Origin: Ruminococcaceae bacterium UBA3710
GTDB lineage: Bacteria; Bacillota; Clostridia; Oscillospirales; Acutalibacteraceae
DNA length: 9,897 nucleotides
Direction of reading: 5' to 3'
NCBI GenBank assembly: GCA_002371985.1
Contig: DFHZ01000080.1
Span: 1 to 9,897 of the forward strand
Below, in pieces: positions 1 to 6,011 of the stretch (positions are counted from its first letter, which is position 1; each line of letters opens with the position of its first letter). The notes under the pieces were generated by a model. It did not search any database. It was given only the letters and a program-made list of their open reading frames with translations, and was not told the DNA's origin. The translations under genes and the position numbers were made by a program.

Positions 1-2
1 TT

Positions 3-41
3 AAAAAGATGATCGAATCTTACGAAAACAGCATGAAGTAA
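3..41 (+). CDS. C-terminal end of an upstream gene (partial)
   Basis: Only the frame starting at base 3 is open at the left edge; the other two plus-strand frames meet a stop within the first 12 bases. It reads KKMIESYENSMK and ends in a double stop TAA TAA (39-44). A good intrinsic terminator follows 20 bases later, as expected for the end of a real gene. Too little is present to name the product. Confidence 0.55.
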   Translation, partial: KKMIESYENSMK

Positions 42-62
42 TAAGAAAAGCATCTTAATGCA

Positions 63-97
63 AAAGACGCCTATCGGAATTACCGGTAGGCGTTTTT
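63..97 (+). terminator. Intrinsic terminator of the upstream gene
   Basis: An 11-bp stem, bases 67-77 with 83-93 (one G-T wobble), encloses the 5-base loop 78-82. The right arm runs into TTTTT (93-97), and A residues at 62-65 can extend the stem. It separates the partial upstream gene from the DUF378 gene, which therefore needs its own promoter. Confidence 0.85.
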
Positions 98-167
98 AAA
101 AAAAGTATTAAAATCGATTAACGAGAGCATAATACTATTATACTTTATGAGTTCAGAGGTGAAAAAA

Positions 168-377
168 ATGTTTGATAAAATCTGTCTTGCCCTTTCGATT
201 ATCGGTTCGCTCAACTGGGGTTTAGTTGGACTTTTCCAATTTGACCTTGTTGCATGGATTTTCGGAGGAAGCGATGCAATTCTTGCAAGAATTATCTATA
301 CCGTTATAGCCCTTGCGGGTATATGGTGTATTTCGCTTTTATTCAGAAACGAAGACGAAATGGTTACAAGCCACTAA
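168..377 (+). CDS. DUF378 family small membrane protein (YuzA-like)
   Basis: This is a 69-residue protein of unknown function from the DUF378 family, which includes B. subtilis YuzA. The N-terminal half has the family pattern: a hydrophobic stretch with SLNWGLVGLFQFDLVAWIFG, followed by a second membrane segment (about IIYTVIALAGIWCISLLF) and a short acidic tail. It should be a two-helix inner-membrane protein. An in-frame ATG at 147 would add 7 residues, but the ribosome site AGAGGTG (155-161) lies inside that extension and sits 6 bases before the ATG at 168, so 168 is preferred. The gene lies between two terminators and looks monocistronic. The promoter is not clear: TAATAC (130-135) with TTAAAA (108-113), 16-bp spacer, is the best weak candidate. 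Confidence 0.85.
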   Translation: MFDKICLALSIIGSLNWGLVGLFQFDLVAWIFGGSDAILARIIYTVIALAGIWCISLLFRNEDEMVTSH

Positions 378-391
378 AATCAGACGGGCAG

Positions 392-430
392 AAAAATACG
401 CATTGTATATTCTACAATGCGTATTTTTTT
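392..430. terminator. Bidirectional terminator between converging genes
   Basis: A perfect 16-bp stem pairs 392-407 with 413-428 around the loop TATTC (408-412). On the plus strand it ends in a run of seven T (424-430); on the minus strand it is followed by five T (396-392). It ends the DUF378 gene from the left and the permease gene from the right. The permease stop codon (429-431) overlaps the T run. Confidence 0.92.
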
Positions 431-1292
431 AAATTGTATCCATAAATGTTCTTTCAATTTTGCTGAATTTAATAAGTCCGAAAAAGAATATCAAAATCGT
501 TATTACCCAACTTAACAAATAGTATTTTATATTAAAATATCCGAAGCCGAATACTGCATATCTGAAGGTAGTTATTATTGATGTTACGGGATTTATAAGA
601 TAATACTTCAAATAGTTTTGAGGAATTAACAAAAGACCATACGCAACAGGTGTTCCGTAATGCCAGAGCGAAATACCAAATCCCACCAACATATTAAGAT
701 CCCTATACTTAGTTGTAACGGAAGAAATTATAATTCCGCAACCTACTGAAAGCAAAATCATTTGAAGTAAAACAAGCGGAATCATAAAAACCATTGGCGA
801 AAATCTGATACTTGTGCCACCCTTTATAACGAAATAAAGCCAAAAGCCGAAAAACATAAGAAATTGTATTCCGAATGAGATTAAATTTGAAAATGATGTT
901 GCTATAGGCGCCACTATTCTCGGATAATAAACCTTACCCATTGTACCGCGGTTTGACAAAAATGTACTTGATGTAGCGGTTAAAGTAGAAGAAAAATACT
1001 GCCAACAGATACTTCCCGCCATATAAAACAAAAAGTTCGGTATCTGATAATCACCCACTATATCAGCCGTAGTAAGTTTCGCTAAATTACCGAATATAAC
1101 GGTAAAAACGATGGTAGTAAGCAAGGGTTGTATTAGTGCCCAAAGAGGACCTAAAACGGTCTGCTTATATCTGGCGGTAAAATCTCTTTTAACAAAAAGA
1201 AATATCAAATCTCTATAATCAAATGTTTCCTTGATATGCAGATCAAACAGTTTATGACCTGCCGTGATTTCGGTTTTAAAATGTTCTTCCAT
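429..1292 (-). CDS. ABC-2 type polysaccharide/teichoic-acid export permease (Wzm/TagG family)
   Basis: This is the membrane subunit of an ABC exporter of the ABC2_membrane family that moves lipid-linked polysaccharide, teichoic acid or polyol-phosphate chains across the membrane. The 287-residue protein has the typical layout: an amphipathic N-terminus with DLIFLFVKRDFTARYKQT, then LGPLWALIQPL leading into helix 1, six predicted membrane helices in all, and the cytoplasmic TTKYRDLN motif between helices 4 and 5. The start at 1292 is chosen because AAGGAAAG lies just upstream on the minus strand. An in-frame ATG at 1334 would add 14 residues but has no ribosome site and falls inside the promoter spacer. 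The gene is monocistronic, with a terminator on either side. The ATPase subunit (Wzt/TagH) that such permeases need is not next to it, so partner and substrate are unknown. Confidence 0.9.
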   Translation of the reverse strand: MEEHFKTEITAGHKLFDLHIKETFDYRDLIFLFVKRDFTARYKQTVLGPLWALIQPLLTTIVFTVIFGNLAKLTTADIVGDYQIPNFLFYMAGSICWQYFSSTLTATSSTFLSNRGTMGKVYYPRIVAPIATSFSNLISFGIQFLMFFGFWLYFVIKGGTSIRFSPMVFMIPLVLLQMILLSVGCGIIISSVTTKYRDLNMLVGFGISLWHYGTPVAYGLLLIPQNYLKYYLINPVTSIITTFRYAVFGFGYFNIKYYLLSWVITILIFFFGLIKFSKIERTFMDTI

Positions 1293-1322
1293 AACATCTT
1301 TCCTTAAATCAGATTTTAAATC

Positions 1323-1351
1323 ATAATACCACATTTTAACCGGAAGGTCAA
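1323..1351 (-). promoter_or_regulatory. Sigma-A promoter of the permease gene
   Basis: Read on the minus strand: TTGACC (1346-1351), a 17-base spacer (1329-1345), then TATTAT (1323-1328), one mismatch in each hexamer. The expected start near 1316 gives a leader of about 24 bases before the ATG at 1292. It begins right after the argH terminator, so permease transcription appears separate from argGH. Confidence 0.75.
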
Positions 1352-1381
1352 ATAAAACAGGAGTTCCGTTATCGGAACTCC
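1349..1381 (-). terminator. Terminator after argH
   Basis: A perfect 9-bp stem pairs 1373-1381 with 1360-1368 around a 4-base loop and starts 5 bases after the argH stop. On the minus strand it is followed by TGTTTTATTT, a broken T run, so some read-through into the permease gene is possible. Confidence 0.7.
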
Positions 1382-1386
1382 TTCGC

Positions 1387-2760
1387 CTAACTTATTTTTG
1401 CTCTTACTACTGATATTTGATTTTCAACCGACTTAACTCCCGTTCCGCCGAAACTTATTCTCTTATTAACGCATTCTTCGAGGTTTACCGCCTTATAAAT
1501 ATCGTCGTCAAAAAGTTTGCTGTATTCTTTGTATTTTTCAATCGGAAAGTTTTCAAGTACAAAGCCGTTTTTCATACAGTCAGCAACTATTCTGCCTGAA
1601 ATTTTATAGGCGTTTCTGAAACTTTCGCCTTTCTTCACCAAATAATCGGCAAGGTCAGTGGCATTTATAAAGCCCTTCCCTGCGGCATTTTTCATATTTT
1701 CGGGAATTGTCTTTAATGTTTTTAACATAGCGGTAAATACTTTTAAAGACATTTTAACCGTATCCACTGCATCAAAAACTCCCTCTTTATCTTCCTGCAT
1801 ATCCTTGTTATAAGCAAGGGGCAGTCCCTTTAGAGTAGTAAAAAGACCTAACAAATCGCCGTAAACTCTGCCGGTTTTTCCCCTGACAAGTTCAGCCATA
1901 TCGGGGTTCTTCTTCTGAGGCATTATCGAAGAGCCGGTAGTATAGGAATCATCAAGTTCTATAAACTTAAATTCCCAACTTGACCAGAGAATTATTTCTT
2001 CTGAAAAACGAGATAAATGCATCATAATTGCAGACATACAGAAAAGAACTTCAAGCACAAAATCTCTATCCGAAACACCGTCAATGGAATTTAGGCACGG
2101 TTCGCTGAAACCTAATTTTTCCGCCTCAAAAAATCTATCCGTATCATAAGTAGTGCCGGCAAGTGCACAAGAACCGATAGGAGAAATATTAAGCCTCTTT
2201 CTTGTACTTTTAAGTCGGTCAATATCTCTTAAAAACATCATTGCGTATGCCATAATCTGATGACCGAACGTTATAGGCTGTGCTCTTTGAAGATGTGTAT
2301 AGCCGGGCATTATAGCACCCTTGTTTTCTTCTGCTTTATCGCATATTGTGCCGATAAGTTTACAAAGCAATTCGGATATTTCATCGATTTCTTTGCGAAG
2401 ATTAAGTCTTAAATCGAGAGCAACCTGATCATTTCTGCTTCTCGCAGTATGAAGTTTTTTACCTGTATCACCGAGTCTTTTTGTCAGTTCCGCTTCGACA
2501 AACATATGAATATCTTCACAAGAATAATCAATAACGAGTTTACCGGTCTTAATATCGTTTAATATTCCCTCTAAACCGGATATTATCTCTTCCGACTCCG
2601 CCTGTGAAATTATACCCTTTAAGCCGAGCATTGAAGCATGAACCATACTTCCCTTTATATCTTCTTCATACATACGGCTGTCAAATCTGACAGAAGAATT
2701 AAAATCATCGGCTAAACTATCGGTAATACCGTCAGTTACACCTTCCCAAATTTTTGCCAT
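1387..2760 (-). CDS. argH: Argininosuccinate lyase
   Basis: The enzyme cleaves argininosuccinate to arginine and fumarate, the last step of arginine synthesis, in the cytoplasm as a homotetramer. At 457 residues it has the usual length of the fumarase/aspartase superfamily. Visible marks are HTARSRNDQV (about 104-113), GYTHLQRAQP with the conserved His (about H156), and the superfamily signature GSSIMPQKKNPD (about 276-287) containing the catalytic Ser of the mobile loop. The N-terminus reads KIWEGVTDG where most ArgH proteins have a WGGRF-like motif; the following FNSSVRFDSRM and EEDIKGSMVHASML match the family. The start ATG lies 5 bases after the argG stop, and its ribosome site AAAGGAT overlaps the end of argG, so the two are probably translationally coupled. 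Transcription comes from the argG promoter. Confidence 0.97.
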   Translation of the reverse strand: MAKIWEGVTDGITDSLADDFNSSVRFDSRMYEEDIKGSMVHASMLGLKGIISQAESEEIISGLEGILNDIKTGKLVIDYSCEDIHMFVEAELTKRLGDTGKKLHTARSRNDQVALDLRLNLRKEIDEISELLCKLIGTICDKAEENKGAIMPGYTHLQRAQPITFGHQIMAYAMMFLRDIDRLKSTRKRLNISPIGSCALAGTTYDTDRFFEAEKLGFSEPCLNSIDGVSDRDFVLEVLFCMSAIMMHLSRFSEEIILWSSWEFKFIELDDSYTTGSSIMPQKKNPDMAELVRGKTGRVYGDLLGLFTTLKGLPLAYNKDMQEDKEGVFDAVDTVKMSLKVFTAMLKTLKTIPENMKNAAGKGFINATDLADYLVKKGESFRNAYKISGRIVADCMKNGFVLENFPIEKYKEYSKLFDDDIYKAVNLEECVNKRISFGGTGVKSVENQISVVRAKIS

Positions 2761-2765
2761 TTTGA

Positions 2766-3989
2766 TTATCCTTTATTTTTCTTATCAACTAATGCTTTGA
2801 CCTTTATAGGTAATCCGTAAAGATTGATAAATCCGGCAGAATCTTTCTGGTCATAATCACTTTCACCGAAGGTTGCAATCTCTTCGCTGTAAAGCGAGTA
2901 ATCACTCCATATTCCTGCCCTTATTATATTGCCCTTATAGAGTTTAAGTCTTACCTTACCCGTAACCGTTTCCTGTGTCTTATCAACAAAAGCGGAAAGA
3001 GCCTCTCTGAGCGGTGTAAACCACTGACCGTTATAAACAAGTTCTGCAAATGTTATAGAGAGTTTTTGTTTTTCGTGCATTGTCAGTTTATCAAGGCAGA
3101 TACTTTCGAGTGCTTCGTGAGCCTTATAAAGAATTGTTCCGCCCGGAGTTTCATAAACTCCCCTGCACTTCATACCAACTAACCTATTTTCAACAATATC
3201 AATTATACCTATACCGTTTTTACCGCCGAGTTCATTCAATTTAAGAATAATCTCTTTTGCGGTCATTTTTTCGCCGTTAAGTTTTACGGGTATACCTTTA
3301 TCAAAATCAAGTTCTATATATGTCGGGATATCCGGTGCATCAATAGGAGAAACTCCCATTTCCAAAAAGCCTTTTTTCTCATACATCGGCTCATTTCCCG
3401 TATCTTCAAGGTCAAGACCCTCATGGGATAAATGCCAAAGGTTTTTATCCTTAGAATAGTTGGTTTCTCTGTTTATTTTAAGCGGAATATTATGAGATTC
3501 TGCATATTCTATCTCTTCATCCCTTGACTTAATATCCCATTCTCTCCAAGGGGCTATAATCGGCATATCAGGAGCAAAATGTTTAATGGCAAGTTCAAAA
3601 CGAACCTGATCGTTTCCTTTTCCTGTACAACCGTGGCAAATAGCGTCCGCTTTTTCCTTGATTGCTATATCAACAAGACCTTTGGCTATGCAGGGTCTTG
3701 CATGTGAAGTTCCCAAAAGGTAATCTTCATAGTATGCTCCTGCCTTCATAGTAGGAATAATATAATCATTGACATATTCTTCGGTTAAATCGAGAACATA
3801 TAATTTAGATGCCCCTGTTTTTATTGCCTTTTCTTCAAGTCCTTCAAGTTCGTCTGCCTGACCCACATTGCCGGAAACGGCTATTACCTCGCAGTTATTG
3901 TAGTTTTCCTTAAGCCAAGGAATGATAATTGATGTATCAAGTCCTCCGGAATATGCAAGGACAACCTTTTTTATGCACTCTTTTTTCAT
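2766..3989 (-). CDS. argG: Argininosuccinate synthase
   Basis: The enzyme joins citrulline and aspartate using ATP to form argininosuccinate, the step before ArgH. At 407 residues it is of normal family length. The N-type ATP pyrophosphatase loop AYSGGLDTS lies at 12-20, the family motif [14 protein letters not shown] at about 119-132, and APWREWD at about 146-152. The ATG at 3989 follows the ribosome site AGAAGGT at about 8 bases. It is first in the argGH operon and has its own promoter (4022-4050) with an ARG box over the start site, implying repression by an ArgR/AhrC-type regulator when arginine is plentiful. Farther upstream a second promoter drives an RNA that ends at a terminator before the argG promoter; read-through from it could add to argG expression. 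Confidence 0.98.
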   Translation of the reverse strand: MKKECIKKVVLAYSGGLDTSIIIPWLKENYNNCEVIAVSGNVGQADELEGLEEKAIKTGASKLYVLDLTEEYVNDYIIPTMKAGAYYEDYLLGTSHARPCIAKGLVDIAIKEKADAICHGCTGKGNDQVRFELAIKHFAPDMPIIAPWREWDIKSRDEEIEYAESHNIPLKINRETNYSKDKNLWHLSHEGLDLEDTGNEPMYEKKGFLEMGVSPIDAPDIPTYIELDFDKGIPVKLNGEKMTAKEIILKLNELGGKNGIGIIDIVENRLVGMKCRGVYETPGGTILYKAHEALESICLDKLTMHEKQKLSITFAELVYNGQWFTPLREALSAFVDKTQETVTGKVRLKLYKGNIIRAGIWSDYSLYSEEIATFGESDYDQKDSAGFINLYGLPIKVKALVDKKNKG

Positions 3990-4005
3990 AATATTACCTT
4001 CTTTA

Positions 4006-4019
4006 TGAATATTTATGCA
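4006..4019 (-). promoter_or_regulatory. ARG box (ArgR/AhrC operator) of argGH
   Basis: On the minus strand the 14 bases TGCATAAATATTCA fit the known ARG-box core TGNATWWWWATNCA at every position. It begins 2 bases after the -10 element and covers the predicted start near 4015, the right place for a repressor. Only one clear box is seen. The match is direct; binding is inferred. Confidence 0.7.
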
Positions 4020-4021
4020 AT

Positions 4022-4050
4022 ATGATACACCCGATTTAACCTTTTGTCAA
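4022..4050 (-). promoter_or_regulatory. Proximal sigma-A promoter of argGH
   Basis: On the minus strand: TTGACA (4045-4050, full consensus), 17-base spacer (4028-4044), TATCAT (4022-4027, one mismatch). It starts 11 bases after the T run of the upstream terminator and gives a leader of about 26 bases to the argG ATG. Confidence 0.85.
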
Positions 4051-4061
4051 GCATAAAACGC

Positions 4062-4090
4062 AAAAAAGCGAGACCGCATAGCAGTCTCGC
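4062..4090 (-). terminator. Strong intrinsic terminator between distal promoter and argG promoter
   Basis: On the minus strand a 10-bp GC-rich stem pairs 4081-4090 with 4068-4077 (one G-T wobble) around a 3-base loop, then TTTTTT (4067-4062). It lies 72 bases before the argG start and ends the RNA begun at the 4289-4317 promoter. It could be constitutive or the off-state of an attenuator; no alternative antiterminator pairing was obvious by eye. Confidence 0.88.
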
Positions 4091-4099
4091 ATAATATTA

Positions 4100-4218
4100 T
4101 TAAATGTACATTGGTTTCACCCTATATATTTTTTCTGAAAAAATATAATCAGCACATCGGACTCACCTTTTCAAAATTTTTCGGATAAAATTCAACTTAC
4201 TTTCGGACTCACACCTTT
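4100..4218 (-). repeat. Three degenerate 46-nt-spaced modules inside the candidate RNA
   Basis: On the minus strand AAAGGTGTGAGTCCGA (4218-4203), AAAGGTGAGTCCGA (4170-4157) and AGGGTGAAACCAA (4123-4111) align, and the inner GAGTCC/GAGTCC/GAAACC begin at 4210, 4164 and 4118, exactly 46 apart both times. Modules 2 and 3 are followed by ATG at 4157 and 4111, 5 bases after GGTGA, opening MC-stop and MYI-stop. Module 1 has AAA at the ATG position. A/U-rich inverted repeats sit between the modules. Confidence 0.6.
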
Positions 4219-4222
4219 CAAT

Positions 4223-4258
4223 TTATTTGAGATAACTTTCTGGTGGAATATCTTTCAT
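4223..4258 (-). CDS. Possible 11-residue leader or micro-peptide ORF
   Basis: ATG at 4258 opens MKDIPPESYLK followed by TAA. It is preceded 5 bases upstream by GGGGTGG (4264-4270), a plausible ribosome site, and lies about 24 nt into the RNA from the 4289-4317 promoter. The site GGTGGAA (4262-4268) can pair with TTCCACC (4242-4248) inside the ORF, so translation may be gated by a 7-bp hairpin closing over the start codon. The opening arm overlaps two consecutive Pro codons, a pair known to slow ribosomes. There is no Arg codon, so a classical arginine attenuation peptide is unlikely. Whether it is translated cannot be told from sequence alone. Confidence 0.4.
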   Translation of the reverse strand: MKDIPPESYLK

Positions 4259-4288
4259 TATTTCCACCCCTTTCTTTTTTCTGTCTTT

Positions 4289-4317
4289 ATTATAATACAT
4301 AACATCTAATTTGTCAA
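4289..4317 (-). promoter_or_regulatory. Perfect-consensus promoter of the candidate RNA
   Basis: On the minus strand: TTGACA (4312-4317), a 17-base spacer (4295-4311), TATAAT (4289-4294), with no mismatch to the sigma-A consensus. A/T tracts upstream (about 4325-4345) resemble an UP element. Start expected near 4282. This is the strongest-looking promoter in the window, suggesting an abundant transcript. Confidence 0.9.
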
Positions 4318-4342
4318 GTGAAATGTTAAAAAAATTTATGTA

Positions 4343-4372
4343 TTTTTTATAATAAATTTTATTTATAAAAAA
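4343..4372. repeat. A/T-only inverted repeat between divergent promoters
   Basis: Ten-base arms 4343-4352 and 4363-4372 are perfectly complementary, made only of A and T, with a 10-base spacer. It lies between the leftward promoter (4289-4317) and the rightward one (4396-4424). It could act as an UP-element or bendable region for both, or be chance in A/T-rich DNA. Confidence 0.4.
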
Positions 4373-4395
4373 ATCAAATTTTTCTACAAAAATCG

Positions 4396-4424
4396 TTGCA
4401 TAGTTCTGTTTTTTTTGATATAAT
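4396..4424 (+). promoter_or_regulatory. Promoter of the DUF1846 gene
   Basis: TTGCAT (4396-4401), a 17-base spacer containing eight consecutive T, then TATAAT (4419-4424, full consensus). The start near 4431 leaves a leader of about 20 bases to the ATG at 4452, just enough for the ribosome site GAGG at 4441-4444. Confidence 0.75.
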
Positions 4425-4451
4425 TATTTATTGTATTAAAGAGGAACGGTG

Positions 4452-5945
4452 ATGATACTGATGAAAAAAATAGGATTTGACAATGACGAATACATAAGAT
4501 TGCAATCGCAAAACATACGGGACAGAATTGCAATGTTCGGCGATAAGTTGTATATGGAATTTGGCGGAAAACTTTTCGACGATTTTCATGCTTCAAGAGT
4601 TTTGCCGGGATTTGCACCCGATTCAAAAGTAAAAATGCTTCTTGAACTTAAAGACGATGCTGAAATTGTTGTTGCAATCAATGCCGACGATATTGAAAAA
4701 AATAAGCGTCGAGGAGATCTCGGTATCACATACGACCTTGATACCCTTCGTCTGATTGATGCATTCAGAGGTATCGGTCTTTATGTAGGCAGTGTTGTTA
4801 TAACGAGATTTACGGGGCAACCCTCTGCCATAGCCTTTGAAAACCGGCTTAAAAATTTAGGAATAAAGACATACCGTCATTATCCTATTGCTGAATACCC
4901 AACGAATATACAACTTATTGTAAGCGACGAGGGATTCGGCAAAAACGATTATATCGAAACCACAAGGAAACTTGTTGTCGTTACTGCTCCGGGACCCGGC
5001 AGCGGAAAAATGGCAACCTGCCTTTCTCAACTTTACCACGAACATAAGCGTGGAATTACCGCCGGATATGCTAAATTCGAAACATTTCCGATTTGGAGCA
5101 TTCCTCTTAAACACCCCGTCAATGTTGCTTATGAGGCGGCAACTGCCGATTTAAACGATGTTAATATGATTGACCCGTTCCATTTAGATGCTTACGGCAA
5201 AACTGCCGTAAACTACAACAGAGATATTGAAATATTCCCCGTTCTTAATGCAATGATGGAAGAAATTCTCGGTGCCTCTCCCTACAAGAGTCCTACCGAT
5301 ATGGGTGTAAATATGGCAGGTTTTGCCATTTGCGATGACGATGCTTGCAAAGAGGCTGCAAACGGCGAAATAATCCGCAGATATTATACTGCTCTCGGCA
5401 ATGTAAGACAAGGCTTAAGCGACCCGTCAGAAGTAACAAAAATTGAACTTTTAATGAATCAATTAAAACTTACCGTTGCTGACAGACCTGTTGTAAAAGC
5501 CGCTAACGACAAAGCCGAAGCCACGGGCGACCCTGCAACAGCGATTGAACTTCCCGACGGAAGAATTGTTACGGGAAAAACATCTTCGCTTTTAGGTGCT
5601 TCATCGTCAATGCTTTTAAATGCACTAAAAGAATTATCCGGCATTCCGGACGATTTAGACCTTTTATCTCCTACTATTATAGAGCCGGTACAAAAAATGA
5701 AAACCGAAATACTCGGAAATCACAATCCGAGACTTCACCTTGACGAAGTTTTAATTGCTCTTTCGATTTGTGCCGCTACAAACGACCTTGCAAAGAAAGC
5801 ACTTAATTCTATCGGAGAACTTAAAGGTCTTGAGGCACATTCAACCGTTATTTTAGCAAGGGTTGACGAACAGACATTCAGAAAACTCGGAATTAACCTG
5901 ACCTGCGAACCTAAATATCAGACCAAAAAGTTATACCACGCATAA
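4452..5945 (+). CDS. DUF1846 family protein
   Basis: This is a 497-residue protein of the DUF1846 family, conserved in Firmicutes and some Actinobacteria, of usual family length. The function is not established; it looks cytoplasmic, with no signal peptide or membrane segment. Characteristic stretches: EFGGKLFDDFHASRVLPGF near residues 36-54, ITYDLDTLRLIDAF near 92-105, and a glycine-rich loop APGPGSGKMAT at about 179-189 that resembles a phosphate-binding loop without being a standard Walker A, followed by LSQLYHEHKRG and TADLNDVNMIDPFHLDAYG. The ATG at 4452 is preferred: GAGG (4441-4444) is 7 bases upstream; a GTG at 4449 and an ATG at 4461 are also in frame but less well spaced. It has its own promoter and is followed by a hairpin before the antiporter gene. 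The ATP or phosphate-binding idea is inference from the loop only. Confidence 0.92.
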   Translation: MILMKKIGFDNDEYIRLQSQNIRDRIAMFGDKLYMEFGGKLFDDFHASRVLPGFAPDSKVKMLLELKDDAEIVVAINADDIEKNKRRGDLGITYDLDTLRLIDAFRGIGLYVGSVVITRFTGQPSAIAFENRLKNLGIKTYRHYPIAEYPTNIQLIVSDEGFGKNDYIETTRKLVVVTAPGPGSGKMATCLSQLYHEHKRGITAGYAKFETFPIWSIPLKHPVNVAYEAATADLNDVNMIDPFHLDAYGKTAVNYNRDIEIFPVLNAMMEEILGASPYKSPTDMGVNMAGFAICDDDACKEAANGEIIRRYYTALGNVRQGLSDPSEVTKIELLMNQLKLTVADRPVVKAANDKAEATGDPATAIELPDGRIVTGKTSSLLGASSSMLLNALKELSGIPDDLDLLSPTIIEPVQKMKTEILGNHNPRLHLDEVLIALSICAATNDLAKKALNSIGELKGLEAHSTVILARVDEQTFRKLGINLTCEPKYQTKKLYHA

Positions 5946-5965
5946 TATTAAAATAATATATCAAC

Positions 5966-5997
5966 GGGAACATCAAACCGATGTTCCCTACTATTTT
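5966..5997 (+). terminator. Hairpin after the DUF1846 gene, weak terminator
   Basis: A perfect 9-bp stem pairs 5966-5974 with 5980-5988 around a 5-base loop. The following TACTATTTT is a poor T run, so it may terminate only partly and let some transcripts continue into the antiporter gene, for which no clear separate promoter was found in the 66-base gap. Confidence 0.6.
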
Positions 5998-6011
5998 GAA
6001 CGAAAGAAGTA

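Larger units (their letters stand above)
4062..4282 (-). ncRNA. Candidate small RNA (about 220 nt) upstream of argG, unrecognised
   Basis: The unit has a perfect promoter, a strong terminator and no ORF longer than 11 codons, so it should make a discrete RNA of about 220 nt. In order on the minus strand it contains: a purine-rich 5' end; an 11-codon ORF with a good ribosome site (4223-4258); three GGTG-containing modules spaced exactly 46 nt apart (from 4218 down to about 4100); an A/U hairpin of 10 bp (4138-4147 with 4125-4134) between modules 2 and 3; and the terminator. It lacks a T-box sequence and shows no feature by which I recognise 6S, SRP, tmRNA, RNase P or a common riboswitch. It may be an independent small RNA, a multi-start micro-peptide mRNA, or a terminated leader of argGH. 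Existence is well supported by its signals; function is unknown. Confidence 0.65.

Noticed and set aside
147..167. Longer start of the DUF378 protein at 147
   Set aside because: The ribosome site AGAGGTG lies inside the extension and is ideally spaced for the ATG at 168.
4100..4218. CRISPR array
   Set aside because: Only three degenerate units with short shared cores and a 46-nt period, no conserved repeat of 24-37 bases and no cas genes in the window.
4223..4258. Arginine attenuation leader peptide
   Set aside because: The 11-codon ORF has no Arg codon and is cut off from argG by a terminator and a new promoter.
4062..4317. T-box or other known riboswitch as the argG leader
   Set aside because: The stretch AGGGTGAAACC (about 4123-4113) only faintly recalls the T-box sequence and lacks the UGGN bulge and conserved GCG; a separate promoter lies between this RNA and argG. 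No other common riboswitch core was recognised.
4384..4820. Minus-strand ORFs of 65-80 codons over the DUF1846 gene
   Set aside because: They lie opposite a well supported conserved gene, have odd compositions and no ribosome site or family match.
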